This document shows positions 9,848 to 19,813 of a stretch of DNA of 32,474 bases, in pieces. A model generated the notes under the pieces. That model was not told the DNA's origin, did not search any database, and saw only the letters and a program-made list of their open reading frames with translations. The position numbers and the translations under genes are program-made. Within the stretch, counting starts at the first letter, position 1. Each line of letters starts with the position of its first letter. The DNA is from Chara braunii (taxonomy: Eukaryota > Streptophyta > Charophyceae > Charales > Characeae): NCBI GenBank assembly GCA_003427395.1, contig BFEA01000062.1, positions 1,574,746 through 1,607,219 on the forward strand, given 5' to 3'.

Positions 9848-11629
9848 TCGGGGAGTATCCCTACCGAGCTACTGACCCATGTGCGAAGGCTTTTGCATGT
9901 AATCGCAGAGGTACGTCAGTCGAGGGCATTTGCTCGTTCGCTGTACTATAGATACGCTTGGTTAACGCCGAGCGGACCTGAACGCCGTCCGTTCCTAGGC
10001 CGCTGATCTCCTAGTTTCGGAGCGGACGCCGGTTGACTAGAACGGTCTCAACCAAACGTGAAACCCACAACTTGATCCTAGTCCCCTTAACACATAGTCA
10101 AAAGAGAGTTATACCATCTACAAATAATTACTTCAAAAGAAATCGACCGTAGTCGACATAAACATATCCAATCTGAAATGGTAACTGGGGGAATCCAAAT
10201 CTTCATTTGATACATCCAATAACACAATATCAAAATAAACCCCGACCACCTCGGGTCGAACTCCACAAAACAATCATACAACCGCCAACGAGGAGTTGAC
10301 TATTGACAATAATCTTGATGCAACCAACAAGGTAGTCGGACTGCCTCAGTTTTGACTTGATCAGACGCGCCGCCGAAGTCACTCATTCTCACCTACCGCT
10401 GACGTCAGATTCGACACGCACAACTGTTTCCATACATTCCTAATCTTCTTGCGTGACAGGTTGTTTTGCGGATGATTCTTCATCAGGGGCATTGCTTGAA
10501 GTGTTGCATGCCTCTTCCTCTAGGAAGTGGTTTGAGGTATTCCTCCTCCTCACCTGAGCATAAGACTCGGATCTCAGAAGTCGGGCCGTCTTTACCGAAT
10601 CGACAACAGCCCCCGCATAGAACGGTCCACTCTGGGTCGATAACAAGGTCGGCTCCTAAAGCAACGAACCCCCGTCCCATATGCTTCCTAGAGGTAGAAA
10701 ATGTGTCCACTACAAGTAGCTTTCATATATTCTCAGTTCTCCTAAGTTTAGGGTAAGTTGGATGAAAAGAAATCAGAAGAGATAAAGAGAGAGAATAATT
10801 TGGACAGGTACATGAAGCTAAGGTCATTTGGGAACGAAAGGTCATTCCTCAGGAAAATGCTAAATCCATTTGACCTTATCTTCTTTATTTTAATCGAATT
10901 CATTCTATGACACACGCTGAATTTTCTTCTTCAAAACGACAATTTTCACTTTCACAAGCAAGCAGGTGGAAGACGGAAAAATGATAAGTTTTTTCTTTAT
11001 CTCAAATATGCATGATCAATCTCCTTTGCGAGCATCCTTCTACCTACCTGCACACAAATCCGAAGCAAACAGGTTGGGAAAACCGGACAAAAACTCATAC
11101 CCAAAGTCAGACATTTTCATTCACATGCATGACTCACGCAACTTTACTCTACCTTTTCTTTCGAACATTCAAAACATACAGGTTCAAACAAAGTGTGGGT
11201 TCATACAAGGTGTGAAGGAAAATCTGAGTCATTCAACTGACCTTGACTGAAGTTTGGTCCGGCTCACTCAAGAAAGTCGAGTAATATATCAATCAAAGGA
11301 AAATGACTGCCGTAGAAAAACATGCGGCACACAACTCATAAGTTGTGGCCTTTCTCATGAATGACGGTCCACGCTTTTCTCCAAGTGCCCAATCACACCA
11401 ACGGTTGGGCCCACGGAGATGACTGAATGAGATAACCCTTAAAGAGGGCGCTCCCATGTTCAAAAATTTCAACGTACCGTGCTATCCTAACACAGTCTTA
11501 ATTGCACCCTGACCACCAAAGATACTCCCCAACCAGCCGCAAATCCACGTCGCCTCTCATCACGTCCACTCACAATAACCACACCAACGTGTCGGTCCCG
11601 ATCACAACAACTAGTCCTGCCTAGTCCCG
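9848..11629. other. Unassigned interior sequence of the composite element
   Basis: This stretch lies between gag2 and the low-complexity tract. I find no LTR pair, primer-binding site or transposase that would identify a nested element, and no clean junction. Base composition becomes more A/T-rich after about 10080. It may be a nested insertion whose ends have decayed. Confidence 0.4.
10440..10710 (-). pseudogene. Unrecognised open-frame fragment, cysteine-bearing
   Basis: Two overlapping minus-strand frames (10483-10710 and 10440-10646) can be read as one product through a frameshift near 10490-10500. The first includes VIDPEWTVLCGGCCRFGKDG and the second ends in AKQPVTQED before a stop. 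The composition looks protein-like (acidic run EEEEY, CxxCC), unlike nearby noise, but I do not recognise a family. It could be a remnant of a nested element or of a captured exon. Chance is also possible. Confidence 0.2.
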
Positions 11630-12640
11630 AAATGGTCCCAGATGGTCCCAATGCAATCTCATACTATCGTCCGCAATACCAAATGGTCAAGAGTTCAAAA
11701 CCGCTTGCATTGCGGGCCGCAAAAACAATAAAGGTGGCCCCAGTGAAACCCGCAGGTGTCGCGAGCCCCATAATTACTTCGTCATGTGCAACCGCTCTAC
11801 GATTTCTGCATATCGTCGACCCACGCACCACTGCCGCATAGTCCCAACCACGCACCAGCGCTAACCCAACCTCTAGGCCACACTGAAATCCACCATAACC
11901 GTCGTGCACCACAAAAATAAAGCGGACCACTACTTGATGCGTCGTCAAAACCGGTACCATGGTTGCCCTGCAATACCACCGCCTAATCACACACAAACAA
12001 CTACCTCCATTGTGATGCAAAAGACCCGCAACATCTTCCCTCACAATTGTGCTACCGACGTGCCGCCAGCATAACCCCCCAAAAAAATAATGTCGATACC
12101 ACCGCCAATCTCGACAGCATAATCCCACCGAAAAATGTTGCTGCCACCGTGCCCAAAAAATGCCAGCACTTCCCCACTGGCAACGTCGTTGCCGCCGTGC
12201 CGAAAACAAACGGCAGCACTTCCTCACTGACAGCGTCGTTGCCGCCGTGCAAAACCGGCAGCGCTTCTGCACCATTGCCAAAAAAATCACAACTGCCGCC
12301 GAAAAAATTCAGCAGCGCTCCCGCAGTACGACAACAAAACACTGTCATCGCCACAAAACCCACACAGCACCTCCCCAACACTTCTCCAATTATGGCGGCC
12401 ATGTGCAGCATAACCCCTACACCTTACAGAAAATGGTCGTCGACGCCACGTTGAACGAACAGCACCTTCCCTCCACCTCTCCAACTATGGCTGCCGTCGC
12501 CGTGATGACCATACTGCACCTCCCCAGCACTTCACAAAGTGAAGTGGTGGCTATGGCTGCCTCAGCTCCCTCGCCCACTACAGACCCCCACTCTCCACCT
12601 GTACTCCAACTAGCACCTTGTCCTCCAGCAGCCAACACTC
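11630..12640. repeat. Degenerate minisatellite-like tract (GCCGCCGTGC / CAGCACTTC words)
   Basis: Short words such as GCCGCCGTGC, GGCAGC, CAGCACTTCC and AACTATGGC recur irregularly, most densely from 12100 to 12500. All six frames are open for long stretches because of the repeat, which explains the several overlapping long frames here. None shows a conserved domain. I read this as decayed tandem repeat rather than coding sequence. Confidence 0.45.
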
Positions 12641-13125
12641 ACTCAAGCGGAATGTCAGCAACATCAGCCACAAATGAATGCTGGCTGGCTGGCTGCTGGC
12701 TGCTTTTATAGCCAGCCGAGGGCTGAGGGCAGCAGCTTTGTCCCCAGCCAAAAACTCGGATCAGGAACTGACCCTTGATCTCAGACGAGATCAAGGGTTG
12801 GAAATCTTGATGTTCCCCTAGGGGAACCAAGTTCCAGACCCTGGTAATGCATCTGGCCTTTACCCGCGGCCAGACGCCGTCCAAAATGGTTGCATCAAGC
12901 CATTTCTAGTAGACTGTTGAACTCAACAGTCTGCTATCTCATCAGGGTCCAGATGGTTCTGCCCTTGCATCTGGCCCGACGTCGCGACCAAATCCGTGAC
13001 GTTTTTTTCTCCATCAGAGTCCATCTCTTCTCCTCCCTTCCTTCTTTCTCTTCTCTTTTTCCCTTCTGCATCTATTCTGCCCCCGCGGCCACGTATGTAG
13101 CCGTTACTTTTTCCTCCCCCTTCTT

Positions 13126-13147
13126 TTTTTTTTTTTTTTTTTTTTTT
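13126..13147. repeat. Poly(T) run
   Basis: About 22 T follow a pyrimidine-rich stretch. It could be the complement of a retroposon tail, but no element body is recognised beside it. Confidence 0.5.
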
Positions 13148-13341
13148 CCTTTTACTTTTACTTACCTTCTCGTTTTCCTCTAGGAGGGGCATCTCGTTTT
13201 TTCGAAACGAGCAGCCTCCCCTCCCCCCTAAGTCAGTTCACAGTGTCGAACTAGAGTGAAGCTCAAAGGGGTCTTCCCCCCCCCCTGCCTGTGCCTGTAT
13301 CTGGGCGGAACGAGGCGCCTGATACAGGCGCAAGGCCTATG

Positions 13342-13411
<70 letters not shown>
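13342..13411. repeat. (CT)n-(CA)n compound microsatellite
   Basis: About 17 CT units are followed directly by about 17 CA units. Open frames through it encode only dipeptide repeats and are not genes. Confidence 0.97.
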
Positions 13412-13414
<3 letters not shown>

Positions 13415-13869
13415 CCCCGACTTGCTCAACTCCTTCAACCCCGAATGCAGCCGCATAATGCGGCAGGTGCATTCGGTGTGTTCATCCATCCGTAGATGGA
13501 CTGTTAGGGCTCAGCCCCCTGATGAGTCGGTGGAAGTCCGACGAAACAGTTCGGCACAAGTCACACTCGCCCGTTTGTTCAAAACGAACGGGTATTCAAA
13601 AAAAAAAAAAAAAAAACTCATCAATAAAAAAAAAAAAGGAAAGAAAGAAAATCTTAGACAAAATCTACGAAGAAGATCTAAAAAGAAAATATAAACGACA
13701 TTTAAAAAATAAAAAATAAAAAAATTCCCTAAAAAGAAAAACGGTTGCCTGTTTTCACGGGCAACAGTTTGGTGTACAGGGGCTGAAAAACCCCAGTTAC
13801 TTCGGAAAGCGCCACATGGCGCTGCACTTAGATTTTTAGTGTTTTTTTTTTTTCTTTTATCGTTGGTTG

Positions 13870-14075
13870 TTCGTGAACGTTCAGCATCACGTGGCTTTTC
13901 AGCCACGCCCTCTAATCCACAAGCCCGAGTTCGAATCACGGCCAGACCCGACCACGTTGACAGCATTTGAAGTGGGCTGCTCCAAAAAGAGTTAGCCCGG
14001 TGGTAAGTGCAGTTCAATCCCAATATCTGCAAGGTGAGAGTCCAGCACTGTAACCTACTGGGCTAGCTCCTATCA
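13870..14075. other. tRNA-like relics on both strands
   Basis: On the plus strand, 13926-13940 has a good box B (GAGTTCGAATCACGG) able to form a near-complete T-arm, but no matching acceptor stem. On the minus strand, 13990-14070 reads like a decayed tRNA-Glu: TAGCCCAGTAGGTTA as box A, then CTGGACTCTCACC resembling a CTC anticodon region, then GGGATTGAACTGC as a poor box B. Neither folds cleanly. SINE remnants are the likeliest explanation. Confidence 0.25.
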
Positions 14076-14138
14076 CAACAGTGATAGGAGCAGCTCTTCT
14101 ATAAGAAGAGTTTGCCCAGTCGCTATCCCCCCTGTCGG

Positions 14139-14243
14139 GCTTGCAGACCCTGCCTGCCTATGTATGGCCTTGCAGACCCTGCTTGCCTATGGCCTCGTAA
14201 GCCCTACCTGCCTGCGGCCCTGCAGGCCCTGCCTGTCTGTGGC
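14139..14243. repeat. 25-bp minisatellite, about four copies
   Basis: A unit of about 25 bases beginning CTTGCAGACCCTGCCTGCC repeats roughly four times with substitutions. It ends at the CCATGGATGG hairpin near 14250. Confidence 0.7.
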
Positions 14244-14581
14244 CTTCCCATGGATGGTTGCCCATCCATAGTTCCTTGGTCACCCAGCGGGTTGGCCTCG
14301 GCATTGGCCTGCTGGCCTCCCTTGGCTCGAGGTCAACCTCCGCGATCCAAGGAAAAAAAACTTTATATTCCCTATGCCTGGCGCGACCGTTCTTTTTAGC
14401 TTACGTAGACCCTGAATTGCGCGGCTGCTAAGCCGCGCGACATTATTTTAGGTATGATAGGTCGAGTTATAAAATTCCCACATCTGCACGCCTTTACAAC
14501 CTCGACAAAAACGAAGCACTGCCGAGTACTACCATTACCCTCGGACGCTGCCGGCGTCCGAACTAGGGTTTAAAATTTTTG

Positions 14582-16046
14582 GTCTCTCGATCATAGGTTA
14601 GTCTGAATGAACTTTCAACAACGTCAGTCGAATCAAGTACCTCCATTCAATGAAAAAGTCGAACAACGTCCAACATTTAAAATCCCCGGTAAATACCCTT
14701 GTAAGGGTTTTTGCCCCGACAGCGGGCGTCCTGAAAGACCTGGATGTGGCGGTTCAGACTGGCAGCGCCACCAGAGCCGGACTAGCGTGTACTGACGACA
14801 TGCTCGAAGGCATCAGTCACGTCGTATCGGGCTCCGAAGCGATCCTCGAGGGACGCCTAAAAATCCATGAAGGTCGTGGTCCCACCCGCACGAAGAGAGT
14901 GAGTGTACAAATTATTTCGGGCGTCGAAAGGACCACCACGCAGGCTTGTGGAGAGGTGAGTCAGTCACTGGTCAGGTGGGACGCCCATGAGCTAGAGCGT
15001 GCGGATGGTAGACTACAGCCACTGAGACACCCGTATCCCTGTACCGTCATGCAAGGCAACGTCCGTCAAGCGGACGAGTGGTGCACCACAGTTTTGGCGG
15101 CGAGGAAATCGAGAAGCCGAGGTCTGCGCTACGGCCGGATAAGTCGGCGCAAGTCCTCGAGAAGGGGGCGCAGCTGACTGTACGCCCGGGCCGCATAGTG
15201 GAGCAGCGGGGGAAACAACGACAGGTTGCACAGGAGCTGCGGTAGAAGAGGTCGCAGCAACCAATGGAGTAGGAAGGAGATAGGATGGGGGTGGAGGGGG
15301 TGCAGGGCGAGGGAAGCGAGCCTGCATGGAAGGAAGAGTAGAGGAAGAAGGGGGTGCGCCCGAAGGCTTGGCCACCTGTGAGGGTAGGGGTGGTTGAAGG
15401 CGTAACAGGACGAGGTCGGCCCGGATCTGGGCCAGATCGGCCTCAAGACGTCGGACATAGATCGAGCGAGAAGTAGGAGGAGTGGGGGAAGTGGACGCAC
15501 GAGTGGCGCGGGGCATCCCATAAGGGGGAGAGCCAGGTGGCGAGGCGGTCGTGCGGAGGGGAGGGAGAAGCGGGGCACCCAAAAAAGTTGAGACTGCGGC
15601 AGAGGACTGTGGTCCTGTGGCCGTAGTGACCGTAATCTGGGCGGGTGCGCCTGTAGAGTGAGGGAAGGCCTGACCCGTGGTGACCGTCATGCTAGGAGCG
15701 TGGACGGTGACCAGGATGGTCGGGTCAGGGGTAACGGAGGAGGAAGCTCTACCGTGGCCACCATGTCAGAGGACGGAGAACCTGGACTGGGAGCTAGGAG
15801 GAGATAGGAAGTTAAGAGAGGAAGGATGGGCAACGTCCTGGAGTTGCCGCATGCCAGCGGCAAGAGTCGCCACCTGCGCCTGTAAGGGTGCAAGGGTCGC
15901 CAGTTATGCCTGGATGAGGGCGAGGAGGGAGGTGAGGAGGGTGTGCAGATCCCCCTGGGGCTGATGGCCCTGGTTCGTCAGCACAAGTATGGAGCCTTGT
16001 GCCCAGGTCGTCGTCGCGTCGGTGGCTTGGGACACGTCGTCGGTCA
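14582..16046 (-). pseudogene. Gag-like region 1
   Basis: Starting from ATG at 16046 (MTDDVSQATDATTTW), the minus strand reads with few stops through a heptad-like stretch (LQAQVATLAAGMRQL). A long proline/serine-rich part follows (15690-15200) with another helix-like segment, YVRRLEADLAQIRADLVLL. Further on come WLTHLSTSL, then ASLEDRFGARYDVTDAFEHV and RHIQVFQDA near 14930-14730, which resemble the capsid part of plant Ty3/gypsy gag. In-frame stops occur (near 15905, 14999, 14867 and 14785). The capsid-like motif here is a different version of the one in gag2, so this element contains two gag modules. The plus-strand open frame at 14650-15177 is its antisense shadow. Confidence 0.55.
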
Positions 16047-18186
16047 TGGGGAGGTGACGGGCCGGACTGGAGGGGGCAACAGGAGGTCTGCGTGAGTGGA
16101 GGATGGAGGGGGGGTTCTGCGGTAGAAGGTAACAGGCGGTGCTAGCGAGTCTAGCGCGAGCGCCGTTAAAGAATGAGGGGTGGTTTAGGTCCAGGGTGCC
16201 CGAATGGGAAGGGGAAGCAGGGAGAAGGGGTGATGGGAGAGTATGGGGGTTAGAAAAACCCTAAGAAAACCCTAACCGGAGTTTGAGTGGCTAGGGTAGG
16301 GTATCGGTAACCTAATCAAGAAAAGAAAATAGAAACCATGGAGGGAAGGGGCAGAGAAAAATAAATAAACAATGAAATTTTGAGCGAATAAATAAAAGAG
16401 AATAAATAGTAAAAATAATTAAAGAAATAAATAAGCAAAATGTGAAGAGAGAAAGAATTATTTATTTTTTGGAATTTTTGGCAGCATTTCCTTACCCCCC
16501 ATGGGATCAAGAATGTGCCAAGAGGAAGGAGAGACCAAGATAAGCACACAAAGGTTCAAAATGCCGCAAATTATAAGTTTTAGAAAATAAATAAAGAAAT
16601 AATAAGTAAATAAATAAATGAGGAGCTGAAGAGTGAAGAGATGTTGAAATTTTCAAAAATTTCGGCAGCATTTCGTTACCCGCATGGGGTCGAAGTGTGT
16701 CGGCAAGGATATGACTAAGTAAGATGTAGAGAGTGGGGAGAAAAGAGAAAATTTTGCCAGCACTTCGTTACCCCCACGAGGTCAAAATGTGAGCCGAGAG
16801 CGGAAATAACTAAGTCCTACCAGATCTAGAGATGCTGCAAAAACAATTCAAAATTTCATAATAAATATAAATAAAAAAAATAAAAATGAAAAAGGAAGTA
16901 GAGAGAAGAAGAGAATTCGAATTTTTAAAGAAATAGAAAATTTAAATTAAAAAAAAAAGACAAAAAGAAGAAAAACAGAAAAAATTGAAGTTGGAAGCGG
17001 AAGGGGATGAAAAAGTGAAGAAGGAAGAGAAAAATAAGTGAGAAAGAGAAAAAGATGGAAGTGGAAGGTGGGGGATGATGGGGTTGTAGTTGGGGGAGAG
17101 AAGAGTGAGAGAATGGGAGAGAAAGAGATGGGAAAGGTGGAGAGGAGTAGAAGAGATTAGTAGAAGATGGTGAGTGGAGAGGGGAGGAGAGAAAGGATGG
17201 TGGAAGATGAGTGAAGAGGGAGGTAGGAGGAGACAAGAGTGGTAGAGTTAGAAAAAGTGATTAGATTGTCGAGGAGGGAGGAGAAAGAGAGGGGGGTGGG
17301 GCAGTAGGTTAGTGGATACCGAGCTCTTGGTTGGCCAAGAGCAACAAGATCACCAAGATCCACTGGATTTTGGCCTTCTAGATGTTGGCAGCCTGCTGCT
17401 GCAGCAGAAGATAATGCTGACGTAATCAAGGGTTGGCCGAGATCTTGATCAGCCACCCTGGTTGCCTTGATACGCAGCCCCCTAGCCAGGGAGGTCTTCA
17501 CTGTTGGCAAACTGCTGGTGCAGCAGTACAAAAAATAATGGTCAGCATCATCATCATCATCACCTGGGTGTGTTGAGATCTTGATCAACAACCCAGATTG
17601 GCCTGTACTGCAGGAGTCTTCAGCTCCACAGCAAGCTACCACGTGGCACTGCAGATGGCCACGTGTACAAGCAGCAGCAGGCACGGGGGGGGGGGGGAGA
17701 CGGAGGGCAAATAGCAGCCCGACCGCTGCTCGTTGCTCGTCGCTCGCCCGCGGGGGGAGGGGGGTAAATAGCTGGCACAACACTTCTTCAACATCAGCGT
17801 GACGCACTACAAAGCCATGCACACACTATGGTCAGTGTGTTATGGCAGCAGCTACGCACACGCATGGCCAGCAGCTGCCTGGGTTCAAACCCTGGCAGCA
17901 GCATGCATCCCGGATCTTGATATAACTAATCCGGTAGCGGGGTGGGGCAGCGTGGCAGCGTGGGCACGTGGCGCGTGCGTGTGCGTCGGCCTTGGCCTTG
18001 GCGCTTGCGTGCCTTCGTAGACTCTCTTTTCTCGCCACATGTCACTTCTTCCCTGCTGCACCTTTCGTCACATTTTCCTACTGTTTTTATTTGGAAACGC
18101 CTAAAAAACAGCCGAAAACCCGTTGTCGGGTTTTGCAGTATTTCCTGCTATGCGGTGTGGTGGGTGGGAGCGGGGAACGTTCCCGC
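16047..18186 (-). other. Long 5' leader of the gypsy element
   Basis: This 2.1-kb stretch lies between the primer-binding site and gag1. On the plus strand it is A/T-rich (16320-16980), then purine-rich (16980-17300), then has repeated words around 17340-17600 such as ATCAAGGGTTGG, GAGATCTTGATCA and CTGCTGxTGCAGCAG. A run of 13 G near 17686 and GGGGGG tracts near 17753-17764 could form quadruplexes. GGGTTCAAACCC at 17881-17892 is a box-B-like palindrome. No conserved protein is visible, and part of the stretch may be inserted sequence. Confidence 0.5.
16477..16793. repeat. Three dispersed copies of a ~43-base leader motif
   Basis: Copies at 16477-16519, 16661-16705 and 16751-16793 share GGCAGCATTTCGTTACCC, then a short GC-rich spacer, then GGTC-AA and TGTG. 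Their A/T-rich surroundings are not conserved. The motif is kept better than its context, which suggests a functional leader element such as a dimerisation or packaging signal, or a recent local duplication. Confidence 0.6.
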
Positions 18187-18198
18187 GCTCTGATACCA
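18187..18198 (-). promoter_or_regulatory. Primer-binding site for initiator tRNA-Met
   Basis: The minus strand reads TGGTATCAGAGC, starting one base (C) inside the right LTR. This is the complement of the 3' end of plant initiator tRNA-Met, the commonest primer of plant Ty3/gypsy and Ty1/copia elements. It fixes the element's orientation and identifies the right LTR as the 5' LTR. Confidence 0.92.
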
Positions 18199-18199
18199 G

Positions 18200-18487
18200 T
18201 GTGGCGGACCCACTGGGTGAGGTGCTTCGCTTGGGATAGAGATGGAGATGGAGGATGGGGGTGGGGCAAGATGGTACAGCGCAGCTCCCACGCAGACTCC
18301 AACGCAAGTACTCCAAACTTTGTGAATGTAGAATGTCCCAAGTACAGACTCTAGCTGGGGTATACCCCAGCGGACTAACTGGTACCGAAAGAGGTACCGG
18401 CCTGGACTGAACCACCCCGAATACCACACAGGCCTATGAGAACAGGCTAAGGGGCTGGTCTCACAGGCCAACCAGAGGTCCGCTACA
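18200..18487 (-). repeat. 5' LTR of the gypsy element
   Basis: The minus strand begins TGTAGCGGACC and ends GGTCCGCCACA, with the TGT...ACA termini expected of LTRs. It is 288 bp long and aligns over its length with 2691-3000. It contains the palindromic word GGGGTATACCCC near 18357-18368, conserved in the other LTR. Promoter and polyadenylation sites are expected here, but I cannot place them. Confidence 0.88.
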
Positions 18488-18492
18488 TACCC
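18488..18492. repeat. Right target-site duplication (TACCC)
   Basis: TACCC lies directly outside the right LTR and is identical to 2686-2690. Confidence 0.8.
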
Positions 18493-19144
18493 CGTTTTTT
18501 TACTATCTCCTCAGTGCATGAAGTCGCGGGCCAACAAGGTCCTCAAATGACTAACACAACGTTTCTTTTGGATTTCTTTGAAATTTTCTTTCAACAATCC
18601 ACGCATCTGCATAGGAATCAAGCAGGCCTCAGAGAGCGCGCTAGGAATTTTGCTCGACAATTGGAAACTCCGAAACTTACGGGCTCTTTTCCCGCTAACG
18701 TGTCCTTTCTTGTGAATGGATGTTCCCGTTCTCGCCCTTAAAAGATCTGTGAATTTTCAGTAGGAAGTTGGATAGATGTAGGATTTTCGCTCGCTCAATT
18801 CCGCGTGTTGATATTGCATTTGAATGTTTTCAATCTTGAAGTAGCCTTAGAACCAGAATGAATGCAACGTAAATGTTTCGGTGCCTTTCTTTTTTTTTCC
18901 GCACCGGCGCCATGTATGCAAGTTTTCCCCACTTCCAACTAGGACCCATTCCATCTTCACCCTCCTCTTCGCACATTCTCCCCTTCAGCCGTAACAGTTT
19001 TTTATCCCCCCTCTTCGCGCATTTCGCCCTTACTCCTTCTCGACTGAATCGTGGTCCCACTCTTCGCTACCTATCGCGCTCTCCTCCTTCCCGCCTTCAT
19101 CCCCATATCGGAACTCCCTCTCGATCCCCCTCAAAGTATTCGAA
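18493..19144. other. Unassigned flank
   Basis: This is the sequence flanking the LTR element on the right. Open frames at 18514-18741 and 18873-19166 show no recognised domain. The stretch from 18920 on is pyrimidine-rich on the plus strand. Confidence 0.3.
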
Positions 19145-19340
19145 GTCGTCAGGTGACGACGTGTAAGGAGGATACTACCCGCACACTGTGATCTGATTGG
19201 CTGCGAAGAAAATCGTGGGGAACGATAAGGCTTTCCCTGGGCTTTTACTACCTCCACCTCACTTTTCTCCATCTTCTGCTCCCCTCTTCGCAACTATAAA
19301 ACCTGCAAGCGTGTCCTAAAAACTCTCTCTCAACCCATGG
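19145..19340 (+). promoter_or_regulatory. Promoter-like stretch (TGACG palindrome, CCAAT, TATA)
   Basis: In order there is a perfect palindrome around TGACGAC (19145-19160, a bZIP-type core), an inverted CCAAT box (ATTGG, 19196-19200), and a TATA-like CTATAAAA (19294-19301). An ATG follows at 19337 in a CCCATGGCT context. That ATG opens only three codons, but AGGTGATT directly after it could be a 5' splice site. The order and spacing fit a plant pol II promoter. No downstream exon is recognised, so this is a weak call. Confidence 0.3.
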
Positions 19341-19738
19341 CTAGGTGATTTCCGCGTAGCGAGTTGGAAAGTTCTGACGAGCTGACTGCAGTGTATGCAT
19401 CACTGTGCGTTGGGTGGTCGTGACAAACTGGGGATATGGGCAAGTTGGTGCAAAGGCTGAGTTGGCTGGCTGCGATCGCTCGGGTTTGGAGGTTGGTACG
19501 TGGCAGTCGGGATCGTCAGTACCTGAGTGAGAAGAATGTGTGTATATGAGTGGTTGCATGACCAGGAGCCATTATCAGAGAGCAGAAGGCCGACGCGCTT
19601 TGATTTTCATATTCTTCTCCTTTTGGTTCTCAAAAGCGAAGTCCACGGCGAATAGCCTGATGCTCCCCCTCAAGATTGTTTGTGTAACCCGAGTTCTCGT
19701 TCTCTCTCCTCGGTTCTCTTCTTCGGTCAAGCTACTCC

Positions 19739-19813
<75 letters not shown>

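Larger units (their letters stand above)
12771..14560. repeat. Cluster of short perfect and near-perfect hairpins
   Basis: At least eleven inverted repeats with arms of 7-12 bp and loops mostly of 0-5 bases lie in 1.8 kb. Examples are 12771-12798 (12-bp arms, 4-base loop), 12812-12827 (16-bp palindrome), 12911-12932 (10-bp arms), 13441-13476 (nested pair), 13808-13823, 13890-13907, 14066-14091 (11-bp arms, loop AACA), 14094-14110, 14419-14438 (8-bp arms, loop GCTA) and 14542-14560. They are unrelated to each other in sequence. No coding motif is present between them. Confidence 0.7.
2691..18487 (-). mobile_element. Composite Ty3/gypsy chromovirus-type LTR retrotransposon with nested insertions
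   Basis: The element is bounded by two related LTRs with TACCC on each outer side and has a tRNA-iMet primer-binding site just inside the right LTR. The minus strand is therefore the coding strand. The interior holds gag-like sequence, protease, reverse transcriptase, RNase H, integrase and a chromodomain, in Ty3/gypsy order. At 15.8 kb it is far longer than a usual 5-12 kb element. A 330-bp foldback inside gag2 and roughly 4.7 kb of unrelated sequence between two gag-like regions account for part of the excess. By eye the LTRs differ at about 27 of some 285 aligned positions plus two indels, so the insertion is old. Many stops make it non-autonomous. Confidence 0.85.

Noticed and set aside
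11632-12290. 208-codon minus-strand open frame rich in Cys and Trp
   Set aside because: It is the reverse reading of the repeat tract; cysteine and tryptophan come from the complement of repeated GCA and CCA words.
12047-12711. Overlapping open frames of 135 and 183 codons
   Set aside because: They run through a degenerate repeat tract open in several frames and carry no domain.
9848-14581. A single nested LTR element between gag2 and gag1
   Set aside because: I could not find an LTR pair, primer site or target duplication at the edges, so the nature of this stretch is left open.
14650-15177. 175-codon plus-strand open frame
   Set aside because: It is antisense to gag1, whose minus-strand reading contains recognisable capsid-like motifs; high GC keeps the reverse frame open.
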